Below, one piece after another: positions 16,419 to 24,157 of a DNA stretch of 64,000 nt (position 1 is its first letter; each line of letters begins with the position of its first letter). The DNA is from a virus. The notes under the pieces are model-generated. The model was not told where the DNA came from. It did not search any database and worked only from the letters and a program-made list of their open reading frames with translations. The stretch is from the IMG/VR virus record IMGVR_UViG_3300025010_000005, positions 1 through 64,000 of that record. One strand, 5' to 3'. Made by a program: the position numbers and the translations under genes.

Positions 16419-16600
16419 TTTGTAAACTTTATACTCTAAAACGTGGTGATAAATTCAAATTCATTGGCGACGATCAAATTGTTGTTTATAAAAAGACTGA
16501 TGGAATGTACGCACAGTGTTTCAAAGATGGTGATGATTTGAATGATTACAATAGGATGGGACTTATAGCCGCTTGGACAGATGTTGAAAGGATTGATTAA
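16415..16600 (+). CDS. Hypothetical protein, 61 aa, TTG start
   Basis: TTGA overlap with the previous gene; GAGGAAGTGG upstream. Contains LKRGDKFKFIGDDQIVVYKKTDG, another short SH3-like barrel. With its two predecessors it makes a set of small barrel-like proteins in one operon. Confidence 0.6.
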   Translation: MICKLYTLKRGDKFKFIGDDQIVVYKKTDGMYAQCFKDGDDLNDYNRMGLIAAWTDVERID

Positions 16601-16834
16601 GTGAAGAAAATTATTTGTTTTTGTATTTTAGCGTTAACAATTTCTGGCTGCGGTTTAGACGAACAAAGCAAATATAACGTCACTACTTTGAGAGGAAACA
16701 AAACAATTGTACATGAAAATGTAGTTATCTTTAGTTCAATCGATAATTGTAACGCTATCGTTGTTAAACAAAATGATGTTAAAAAACTAATTGAATTTAA
16801 AATGTACGACAAAATTATCATTGAAAAGAGATAG
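16601..16834 (+). CDS. Small lipoprotein, 77 aa, GTG start
   Basis: Signal peptide KKIICFCILALTISGC ends in a lipobox (ISGC), so the mature protein begins at Cys17 and is lipid-anchored. The mature part is about 60 residues, polar, with a possible beta fold. A second lipoprotein of similar size is encoded at 44381-44623 on the other strand. Candidate roles include superinfection exclusion or envelope modification; none is shown. Confidence 0.72.
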   Translation: MKKIICFCILALTISGCGLDEQSKYNVTTLRGNKTIVHENVVIFSSIDNCNAIVVKQNDVKKLIEFKMYDKIIIEKR

Positions 16835-16847
16835 AAAGGAGAATAAA

Positions 16848-17642
16848 TTGCTTAAAATTAACGGGAAAGTGGTTGGTGATGAAACGTATCCAAACGGCGA
16901 GACCATTATGTATTCGGATGTTGGAATTACAGATTTGATAATGTCTTTTGAATTAAAGTTTGAAAATGATTCAGATTTGTTCAATTTGATGATGTATAAA
17001 AAATATGTTGATGAAAAATATCCCAACACACAAAAATGCTTGATTATGAGATATATTCCTTATTCAAGAATGGACAGAAAAATTGATGGTTACATTTTCA
17101 GTTTGAAATATTTTTGTCAATTTATTAACGATTTGAAATTCAATCAGGTTTTTGTTTTAGATCCTCATTCCTCGATGTCAATTGGACTGTTAAACAACGT
17201 TAGTGAATTAAATATTTCCAATTTGGTAAATAAAGCTATGTTAGGTAAAGACATCGATTACATCTTTTATCCAGACGCAGGAGCTTGTAAGAGATATAGC
17301 GAGACTTTAAATCTTTGGAAGCCTTACGATTACTTTTACGGAAATAAAAAGCGTAATTTACAAACCGGTGAAATTATTGATTATGAATTGGTTGATTGTC
17401 CGAATATCAAAGGAAAGAATATTTTAATCGTTGACGATCTTTGTTCAAAAGGATTTACATTCTATAATGCTGCTCAAAAACTAAAACAAACCGGAGCAGA
17501 TAAAATTTATCTTTATGTCTCTCATTGTGAAAACTCAATTTATGACGGAAAACTGTTGATTGGAGATTATTTAATCGAACGAATTTATACAACCGATTCA
17601 ATTCTCACAAATTTTACAAGCAAAAAGATTGTTGTACTTTAA
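16848..17642 (+). CDS. PRPP-synthetase-like enzyme; candidate ADP-ribose pyrophosphate synthetase (Adps) of the NARP1 pathway
   Basis: The ribose-phosphate pyrophosphokinase fold is shown by VLDPHSS near residue 105 and the PRPP loop ILIVDDLCSKGFTF near 205. It is 264 aa, shorter than bacterial Prs (about 315), with poor conservation in the N-terminal ATP-site half. Canonical Prs makes PRPP from ribose-5-phosphate. In phage NARP1 a Prs homologue pyrophosphorylates ADP-ribose so that a NAMPT homologue can join nicotinamide to it. The NAMPT-like gene lies 403 bp downstream in the same operon, favouring that role. TTG start at 16848 (AAAGGAG 8 nt upstream). PRPP supply to a canonical NAMPT is the alternative. 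Confidence 0.82.
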   Translation: MLKINGKVVGDETYPNGETIMYSDVGITDLIMSFELKFENDSDLFNLMMYKKYVDEKYPNTQKCLIMRYIPYSRMDRKIDGYIFSLKYFCQFINDLKFNQVFVLDPHSSMSIGLLNNVSELNISNLVNKAMLGKDIDYIFYPDAGACKRYSETLNLWKPYDYFYGNKKRNLQTGEIIDYELVDCPNIKGKNILIVDDLCSKGFTFYNAAQKLKQTGADKIYLYVSHCENSIYDGKLLIGDYLIERIYTTDSILTNFTSKKIVVL

Positions 17643-18043
17643 TGGATTATTATTTGAATTATGAAAATTGCATCAATAGATTGGTTGATGAATGGAGGTT
17701 ACATAAAAAAATCATAATTGCTTTTGATTATGACGATACGGTATTTGATTTTCACAACAAGGGAAGAAAATACAATAATGTAATTTCGCTTTTAAAAAGA
17801 TGTAATTTTGCGGGTGCTTATTTTATAGTTTTTACATGTTGCGGTGAAGACCAATATGATGAAATTTATGAATATTTAGAAAAAAACGATATACCTTGTG
17901 ATAAAATAAATGAAAATATGGATTTCATCAAATTTACAGGAAGAAAAATTTATTACAACATATTATTGGATGATAGAGCTGGACTAGAATCTGCATACGA
18001 CGTTTTAACCGAAGCAGTACATAGATATTTAAAAGGAGAATAA
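17642..18043 (+). CDS. HAD-superfamily hydrolase, 133 aa
   Basis: FDYDDTVFDF near residue 28 is the HAD nucleophile motif DxDxT/V, VFTCCGE is motif II, and LLDDRAGL near 112 is motif IV. The size fits a small phosphatase without a cap. It overlaps the previous gene (TAATG) and ends 2 bp before the NAMPT-like gene, so it is made together with both enzymes. A housekeeping phosphatase for a nucleotide or sugar phosphate in that pathway is plausible. Confidence 0.8.
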   Translation: MDYYLNYENCINRLVDEWRLHKKIIIAFDYDDTVFDFHNKGRKYNNVISLLKRCNFAGAYFIVFTCCGEDQYDEIYEYLEKNDIPCDKINENMDFIKFTGRKIYYNILLDDRAGLESAYDVLTEAVHRYLKGE

Positions 18044-18045
18044 AA

Positions 18046-19767
18046 ATGCCAAACATCGCTTATCCTGCTACCCTACTTTGCGATTTTTATAAGATTTCGC
18101 ATCGTGAACAATACCCTTCTGGTACGGAAACCGTTTATAGCACTTGGATTCCTCGCGCAAGCAGAATTAAAGGAATTAATCACGTTGTTGCTTTTGGATT
18201 TCAGGCGTTTATCAAAGAATATATGATCAAATATTTCAATGAGAATTTCTTTAATCGAAACCTTTATGATATTGTTACCGAATACAGACGAGTTATTAAG
18301 TTTACTTTGGGAGTTGATGATCCAGACGTTCAACATATTACTGATCTTCATAATCTTGGTTATCTTCCAATCAAGATTAAGGCATTGAAAGAAGGCACTC
18401 TAACTCCTCTTCGTGTTCCAATGCTTACAATGGAAAATACAGATCCTCGTTTCTTTTGGGTTACAAATTATCTCGAAACTCTAATGTCTTGTTCCATGTG
18501 GATGAGCGCAACTTCCGCAACAATCGCCTTTGAGTATCGAAAGATTCTTAACAAATATGCCATGGAAACTGTTGGAAATACAGACGGAGTTCAATTCCAG
18601 GGCCACGACTTCTCAATGAGAGGAATGGGTTCGCTTGAAACTGCAAAATATAGCGGGGCAGGACATCTTCTTTCATTCGTTGGAACCGATACAATCCCTG
18701 CAATCCTAGCCCTTGAAGAGAATTATAATGCAAATATTAAAACTGAATTGGTTGGAACTTCGATTCCGGCAACGGAACATTCAGTAATGTGCGCTCACGG
18801 TAGAGATGAATTTGCATCTTATAAGAGAATTATCACCGAGACTTATCCAAAGGGATTTGTTTCAATTGTTTCCGACACTTGGGATCTTTGGAAGGTTCTA
18901 ATTGATGTTGTTGGAAAATTAAAAACTGAAATTATGAATCGTGATGGTCGAGTTGTTATTCGTCCTGATAGCGGTGATCCAGTTGACATTATTTGCGGAA
19001 CTGTTAAAATTGACGAAGATCCAGACCTAACTCTCGATAATATTATTGATTGGTATGAAGATCTTGCTAATGATGAAGTTGATAGAGACAATATTCCTGA
19101 TAAAATGATTTATCATTGTAGAATTAATGGAAAGATTTATGAAGTTACTTGTAAAATCGAACTATCAAATGAAAGAGGCGCTTATACTGGCAATAAATAT
19201 TATATTGTTGATGAAATCAATGTTTCGTATAAGGAAGTTGAACTAACTCCTCAACAAAAGGGTGTTGTTGAAGTCCTTTGGGAAATGTTTGGCGGAACCA
19301 TTACAGACAAGGGATATAAACAGTTAGATTCTCACATTGGTTGTATTTATGGTGATGCAATTACAATTGATCGTTGTAAACAAATTTGTAAAAAACTAAA
19401 GGCAAAAGGATTTGCTTCAACGAACATTGTTCTTGGAATTGGTTCTTATACTTATCAATACAATACCAGAGATACTTTTGGTTTCGCTCTAAAATCAACT
19501 CATGTTGTTATTGACGGAGTGGAAGTTAATATCTATAAAGATCCTATCACGGATTCTGATAAGATTAAAAAGTCACTTACTGGCCGCTGTGTCGTACATG
19601 ATAATTTGCCTTATGAAAACATTGTTGTAACAGATAATCTTTCAATTACAGATCAAGAAAATATGAAATTTTGGGACATGCTTGAAGACGTTTTTGTAGA
19701 TGGAAATCTGATTCGTGACGAAAAGTTGTCCGATATTAGGAGTCGTTTGCTTAAAACGCTTGACTAA
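18046..19767 (+). CDS. Nicotinamide phosphoribosyltransferase-like enzyme; candidate Namat of the NARP1 pathway
   Basis: NAMPT/NadV family landmarks are all visible: the N-terminal CDFYKISHREQYP, GTDTIPA, PATEHSVM with the catalytic-site His, SIVSDTWDLW, VIRPDSGDP and NIYKDPITD. Canonical NAMPT joins nicotinamide to PRPP giving NMN; the NARP1 homologue joins it to ADP-ribose pyrophosphate giving NAD+ directly. The protein is 573 aa because of an insertion of about 80 residues after RPDSGDP (about 313-400), near the substrate pocket. No NMN adenylyltransferase is seen in the window, which a canonical NMN route would need from the host. Coupled to the Prs-like and HAD genes. Confidence 0.88.
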   Translation: MPNIAYPATLLCDFYKISHREQYPSGTETVYSTWIPRASRIKGINHVVAFGFQAFIKEYMIKYFNENFFNRNLYDIVTEYRRVIKFTLGVDDPDVQHITDLHNLGYLPIKIKALKEGTLTPLRVPMLTMENTDPRFFWVTNYLETLMSCSMWMSATSATIAFEYRKILNKYAMETVGNTDGVQFQGHDFSMRGMGSLETAKYSGAGHLLSFVGTDTIPAILALEENYNANIKTELVGTSIPATEHSVMCAHGRDEFASYKRIITETYPKGFVSIVSDTWDLWKVLIDVVGKLKTEIMNRDGRVVIRPDSGDPVDIICGTVKIDEDPDLTLDNIIDWYEDLANDEVDRDNIPDKMIYHCRINGKIYEVTCKIELSNERGAYTGNKYYIVDEINVSYKEVELTPQQKGVVEVLWEMFGGTITDKGYKQLDSHIGCIYGDAITIDRCKQICKKLKAKGFASTNIVLGIGSYTYQYNTRDTFGFALKSTHVVIDGVEVNIYKDPITDSDKIKKSLTGRCVVHDNLPYENIVVTDNLSITDQENMKFWDMLEDVFVDGNLIRDEKLSDIRSRLLKTLD

Positions 19768-19826
19768 GAGTAGTTGTTAAGTAGTGTTAAGCAATACTAA
19801 GTATTATAAAGAACAATAAAAACTCA

Positions 19827-19856
19827 TTGACTGTATGGCCGAAGGCCACATGTCAA
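19827..19856 (+). repeat. Imperfect palindrome, copy 2 of 2
   Basis: Same 30-bp element as 1613-1642 except for the central triplet (GAA for TCC). It lies 60 bp after the NAMPT-like gene and ends 7 bp before the -35 box of the next promoter. Confidence 0.7.
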
Positions 19857-19863
19857 GAACAAC

Positions 19864-19892
19864 TTGACAAGTAGATAGAACTCAGTTATAAT
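19864..19892 (+). promoter_or_regulatory. Consensus sigma70 promoter
   Basis: TTGACA (19864-19869), 17-bp spacer, TATAAT (19887-19892): a perfect match to consensus. Drives the 160-aa protein, RtcB and possibly Pol III alpha. Confidence 0.9.
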
Positions 19893-19895
19893 TAA

Positions 19896-19931
19896 GGGGT
19901 GGAGGTTAAGCCTTCGCCCCGATTTTTCTTT
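19896..19931 (+). terminator. Start-site inverted repeat with T-tract (promoter-proximal terminator or operator)
   Basis: GGGGTGGAGG pairs with CCTTCGCCCC (two G-U pairs) around TTAAG, followed by GATTTTTCTTTT. The left arm begins 4 bp after the -10 box. Transcripts starting near 19898 would hit this hairpin within about 30 nt. AGGAGG for the next gene lies just after the T-tract. Confidence 0.65.
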
Positions 19932-19943
19932 TAGGAGGTTTTA

Positions 19944-20426
19944 ATGAACATCTTTGTTCTTGATGAACGTCCCTTTGTTTCTGCTCAAATGATGTGTGAT
20001 CGTCATGTTGTCAAGATGATTGTGGAATCTGCTCAACTTCTCTGCTCTGTCTATTGGATGAATGGAATTGAAGCACCGTATAAGTTGACACATAAAAACC
20101 ATCCTTGTGCTATTTGGGTTAGTGAATCTAGGATAAACTTCGCGTGGCTTTATGCTCATTTAGCAGGATTATTGATGGAATATAAATCAAGATATGGTAA
20201 AGACCACAAAACAGAAGAAGTATATAATTGGATTTTGAATAATCCATCTGATTTTCTTGAAAACAAGGGTTTAACTAAATTCGTTCAATGTATGCCTGAA
20301 CAATATAGAATCGAAGGAGACGCCGTAACTGCTTACAGAAATTATTACATCGGAGAAAAGTCTTCGTTTGCAACTTGGAAAAATGGAAATGTACCTGAAT
20401 GGTTTGTGAAAGGAATTAACAAATGA
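19944..20426 (+). CDS. Conserved phage protein of unknown function, 160 aa
   Basis: The opening NIFVLDERPFVSAQMMCDRH, then HVVKMIVESAQLLCSVYW, HPCAIWVSES, and EYKSRYGKDHKTEE form a pattern that I recognise from many tailed phages, but I cannot name a proven function. Conserved Asp, Cys, His and Lys residues in the first 30 positions and an HP-C-W-SES segment suggest an enzyme active site. Strong AGGAGG ribosome site. Its end overlaps the RtcB gene by 4 bp (ATGA), so the two are co-translated; a role in nucleic-acid repair is inference. Confidence 0.75.
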   Translation: MNIFVLDERPFVSAQMMCDRHVVKMIVESAQLLCSVYWMNGIEAPYKLTHKNHPCAIWVSESRINFAWLYAHLAGLLMEYKSRYGKDHKTEEVYNWILNNPSDFLENKGLTKFVQCMPEQYRIEGDAVTAYRNYYIGEKSSFATWKNGNVPEWFVKGINK

Positions 20427-21613
20427 TTGAAGTTAACGGGAAGTACAACTCTGCCAAGATTTTCACCGACAACGTGGAACAATCTGCAATCTCTCAAATC
20501 ATCGAGCTTTGCTGCCAGGAATTTACTAAGGACTCAAAAATTCGTATCATGCCGGACGTTCATGCCGGAAAAGGTTGCACCGTTGGAACTACAATGACCA
20601 TACAAAATAAAGTTGTTCCTAATTTGGTTGGAGTGGACGGATCATGTGGAATGTTATGCGTTGAACTCTGCGATCAATCAATTAATTTTGCCAAACTAGA
20701 TTCTATAATTAGGGCCATGATTCCTTCTGGTTTTAATACTCGTAACGATGACAAACTTTATTCAGAAAAAGAAATTGGACTTCGTGGGCTTCGTTGTTTT
20801 GAACACATCAACTTTGAAAGAGCAAAGGCGAGCATTGGAACTCTTGGAGGTGGAAATCATTTTATCGAAGTGAATCAAAATTCCAAAGGAAATTATTATC
20901 TGGTTATTCACTCTGGAAGCCGCAACCTTGGAAAGCAAGTTGCAGAATATTATCAAGATGTTGCCGTTAAATCGATTTCAAATCACAATTTCGATAGAAA
21001 CAAAATTATTTCTGATTTTATGGCAGCAGGAAAAAAGAATGAAATCGAATCTGCTCTGAGGAATATTCCAATTGTGAAAGTTACCAAAGGACTTGAATAT
21101 CTTGAAGGAGAAGGCTTCGACAACTATATTCATGATATGAAAATTGTTCAGCGTTATGCTTACGAAAATAGACTTGCAATGGCAAGGATTATCGTTAACG
21201 AAATGCAAATTGTTCCTTTGATGAATTTTACCACCGTTCACAATTACATCGACACCAAAAATATGATTCTTCGTAAAGGCGCTGTTTCTGCTCAAAAGAA
21301 TGAAAAGTTGTTGATTCCAATGAACATGCGTGACGGTTCATTGATCTGTATTGGAAAAGGAAATGAAGATTGGAATAACTCAGCTCCTCACGGAGCCGGA
21401 AGAATCATGAGCAGATCAAAAGCAAAGGAATTGGTTGACATCGAGGAATACAAAGATTCAATGAAAAATGTCTTTACAACTTCAGTTGGATATGGTACAA
21501 TTGATGAAGCTCCAATGGCATACAAGCCGATGCAAGAAATTATTGACAATATTGGAGATACGGTTGACATTTTGGAAGTTATTAAACCTGTGTATAACTT
21601 TAAAGCGAATTAA
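20423..21613 (+). CDS. rtcB: RtcB RNA ligase
   Basis: Joins RNA 2',3'-cyclic phosphate or 3'-phosphate ends to 5'-OH ends using GTP and Mn2+. Visible signatures: MPDVHAGKGCTVGTT, LVGVDGSCGM, LGTLGGGNHFIEV, HSGSRNLG, and APHGAGRIMSR near residue 322 with the His that is guanylylated. Length (396 aa) fits the shorter RtcB branch. In a phage it can repair tRNAs cut by host anticodon nucleases, the usual explanation and an inference here. Confidence 0.93.
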   Translation: MIEVNGKYNSAKIFTDNVEQSAISQIIELCCQEFTKDSKIRIMPDVHAGKGCTVGTTMTIQNKVVPNLVGVDGSCGMLCVELCDQSINFAKLDSIIRAMIPSGFNTRNDDKLYSEKEIGLRGLRCFEHINFERAKASIGTLGGGNHFIEVNQNSKGNYYLVIHSGSRNLGKQVAEYYQDVAVKSISNHNFDRNKIISDFMAAGKKNEIESALRNIPIVKVTKGLEYLEGEGFDNYIHDMKIVQRYAYENRLAMARIIVNEMQIVPLMNFTTVHNYIDTKNMILRKGAVSAQKNEKLLIPMNMRDGSLICIGKGNEDWNNSAPHGAGRIMSRSKAKELVDIEEYKDSMKNVFTTSVGYGTIDEAPMAYKPMQEIIDNIGDTVDILEVIKPVYNFKAN

Positions 21614-21623
21614 GGAGATAAAT

Positions 21624-21761
21624 ATGAAAATTCATATTATAGCCGATACATATTTAATTGATGAGAGAACTAGGTTGGTTGAAGTTGCTGCCGCTTGGAT
21701 TAAATGCGGCTGGAAAGTCTGTAAACAAGAAACAGATAGAATTGTTTTGGAGGGAAATTAA
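21624..21761 (+). CDS. Hypothetical protein, 45 aa
   Basis: Start at 21624 with AAGGAGATAAAT before it. Starts KIHIIADTYLIDERTRLVEVAAAW and contains IKCGWKVCKQ; its stop overlaps the next ATG (TAATG), coupling it to Pol III alpha. Function unknown. Confidence 0.6.
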   Translation: MKIHIIADTYLIDERTRLVEVAAAWIKCGWKVCKQETDRIVLEGN

Positions 21762-22957
21762 TGAGAGAAACAATGGTTTCACTCCACAATCACAGCATTT
21801 ATTCGTTCAGTGATGGACTTATTAAACCAGAGGAGTTGGTTCAAAAAGCAAAGGAATTTAATGCTCCTGCTGTAGGAATTTCCGAGCATGGAAATCTTTG
21901 CTCGATGCCTGATTTTATCAAGAGTTGTGAAAAGGCAGAGATTAAACCAATTATTGCAATTGAGTTTTATATGGCGTTGGATGAAGTAAAGGGAACTCAA
22001 CGTGGCTCCAACCACATTATCTGCATCGCAAAAAATGAAGCTGGATATAAAGAGCTTCTTAAACTAACTCAAATTTCAAATATTCCAATTAAGGACGGCG
22101 GATCTTTCTTTTATCGTGCAAGAATTACCGAGAAGCTTCTTTATGCCAACTGTAAGAATCTAATCGTAACAACTGCTTGTATAGGTGGAATTATTCCTGA
22201 ATTATTGCTTGCCGATAAAGATGATGATGCTGCAATTCTTCTTGATGAAATGAAATATCATATTAAAGATTTGTATGTCGAGATTCAACCTCATGACGAT
22301 GTAAAACAAGAAAAGGCAAATCTAAAACTAATTGCTTTGGCTAAAAAGCTAGATATTCCTATTGTAACTTGTTTAGACGTTCATATGAAGGATATGAGTT
22401 ATAAAGACGTTTACAAACTTAATAGCGATCTTCGTCGTGGTGTTACAATTTCTCATTCGGAAGAATTTAAGTATTATCTCTATTACAAACCGATGAAGGA
22501 AATTTATGAAACACTCCTGGCACAAGGAATTGACGAATCGGTAATTGACGAGTCCATCGACAATACAATTAAAATTGCTGATATGTGTGATTTCAAATGG
22601 GAAAACAGAAGTTTCGATCCTCCAAAGTTTTGTGATGATGCACCAGCAGAGTTGTATAAATTGGTTTCAAAAGGTTTGGTTAACAAGTTTGGAAATAAAA
22701 TTCCCACAGCACACAAACAGAGGGCAAGACATGAATATGATGTTATTTGTAAGATGGGATTTGCTAATTATTTCCTAATCCTTGCAGATGCAATGGAATA
22801 TTGTCACAAAAGTAATATCCTTGTTGGGCCAGGTCGAGGTTCTGGAGCGTCAAGTCTTATTCTCTGGTTGCTTAACATCACTGCCTTAGATCCACTTAAA
22901 TATAATCTTCCTTTCTCACGATTCCTAAATGAAGAGAGAATTGATACTTGGCCTGAT
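21761..22957 (+). CDS. dnaE: DNA polymerase III alpha subunit, exon 1 (residues 1-399)
   Basis: N-terminal part of a C-family replicative DNA polymerase. SLHNHSIYSFSDGLIKPEE is the PHP domain opening and VGPGRGSGASSLILW is the polymerase palm motif near residue 360. The exon ends FLNEERIDTWPD, where a stop codon follows at once in the intron. Joined to 24158-26056 it gives a 1031-aa protein, close to bacterial DnaE but lacking much of the C-terminal tau-binding region. Overlaps the previous gene by one base. Confidence 0.92.
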
Positions 22958-24157
22958 TAACAATTATAATATTCTAACATTTAAGTAAAATAATCTGTAG
23001 ACAGTGATATATGGAGGTCTACAGATATGCAAAACTCGAACATTGAAAATTCTATAAGAGAAAAATGGTTGGAACTTTATCAAAGCGGATTGTCTGGAAT
23101 TAAGATAGCTAATATGTTTGGAATAAATAACTGTGTTGTTTATCGTTATCTAAAAAATCATCCCGATTATAAACCTAGAACTACAAAAGAAACGGCTAGA
23201 TTGTATGAGGTTGATGATAATTTTTTCGACACAATAGATACAGAAGAAAAAGCGTATTGGCTTGGATTTATGTATGCCGATGGATTTGTAAATACACAAA
23301 GAAATGTTGTCGGAGTAACTCTTCACAATAGAGATATAGAACATCTTGTTAAATTTAAAAAAGCTTTAAAATCAACTTATCCAATTAAAACATATGAACT
23401 TAAAACATCATATACAACGAAAGAATCTTATTGTTGCAGACTGAGAGTTTTAAGCGATAAATTAAAAAGTGATTTAATAAAAAATGGGTGCGTTGAAAAT
23501 AAAAGTTTAATTTTAAAATTTCCAGACAAAACCATGGTTCCAGATAATTTAATTTGGCATTTTATAAGAGGTTATTTTGACGGTGATGGCAGTTTAACAA
23601 ATTGGAAAGGTTCACGTTGGAACATTAAGATTTGTGGAACATATGAATTTCTTGATGGAATTAGAAATAAACTTTTTGAATGTGAGATTGATAAGTATAT
23701 TTATAAAGAGAAGAGAAATGAAAAAAATAATTATACTTTAAATTTGGCATGCAATTTGGCAATCAAAATTACCTCAAAAATGTATGAAAATTCAACCATT
23801 TTTCTTGATAGAAAATTCAATAAATATAATGATATGTTAGAATATTATAATAGTCGTCTTAAAAAGTGATTTTTAAGAATATTAGCATGTGAATTGCTGG
23901 AAACCCCTTAGAGCCACAAAAACTACAAAGAAGTTGGAAACGACAATCTTGAATGTTTGAAAATTTTGTGGATTGGGCAATCAGCAGCGAAGCCGCTAAA
24001 TCATAAGATAAGCGGAACGTTCAACGACTATCCGTGGCTGGAGTAGAGTTCTAGAGAACTCGAAGTGCATGCTGCCCTAACAAGGGTAAAGATATAGTCT
24101 GCGCTTTAGGGAAACCTAAAGAGATATAACGGAATCGGTTATATCGTAACACAACGG
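22958..24157 (+). other. Group I intron in the Pol III alpha gene
   Basis: Removing exactly 1200 nt joins ...WPD to VDTDLSPKDRPK in frame and restores the catalytic PD-x-D motif. Exon 1 ends in T and the intron ends in G (24157), as group I splicing requires. The part after the endonuclease gene holds recognisable core elements: GCTGGAAACCCCTTAGAGCC (P3/P4 side), GGGCAATCAGCAGCGAAGCC, and AACGTTCAACGACTA with the partner GATATAGTC (P7). The endonuclease frame sits in the 5' third, before the core. Splicing is inferred from sequence. Confidence 0.9.
23027..23869 (+). CDS. LAGLIDADG homing endonuclease, intron-encoded
   Basis: Two LAGLIDADG motifs, YWLGFMYADGF near residue 78 and FIRGYFDGDGS near 178, mark a single-chain double-motif endonuclease of 280 aa. 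An N-terminal helix-turn-helix (LYQSGLSGIKIANMFGI) may add DNA recognition. ATG preceded by GGAGG. It would cut intronless dnaE alleles and spread the intron. Confidence 0.93.
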   Translation: MQNSNIENSIREKWLELYQSGLSGIKIANMFGINNCVVYRYLKNHPDYKPRTTKETARLYEVDDNFFDTIDTEEKAYWLGFMYADGFVNTQRNVVGVTLHNRDIEHLVKFKKALKSTYPIKTYELKTSYTTKESYCCRLRVLSDKLKSDLIKNGCVENKSLILKFPDKTMVPDNLIWHFIRGYFDGDGSLTNWKGSRWNIKICGTYEFLDGIRNKLFECEIDKYIYKEKRNEKNNYTLNLACNLAIKITSKMYENSTIFLDRKFNKYNDMLEYYNSRLKK

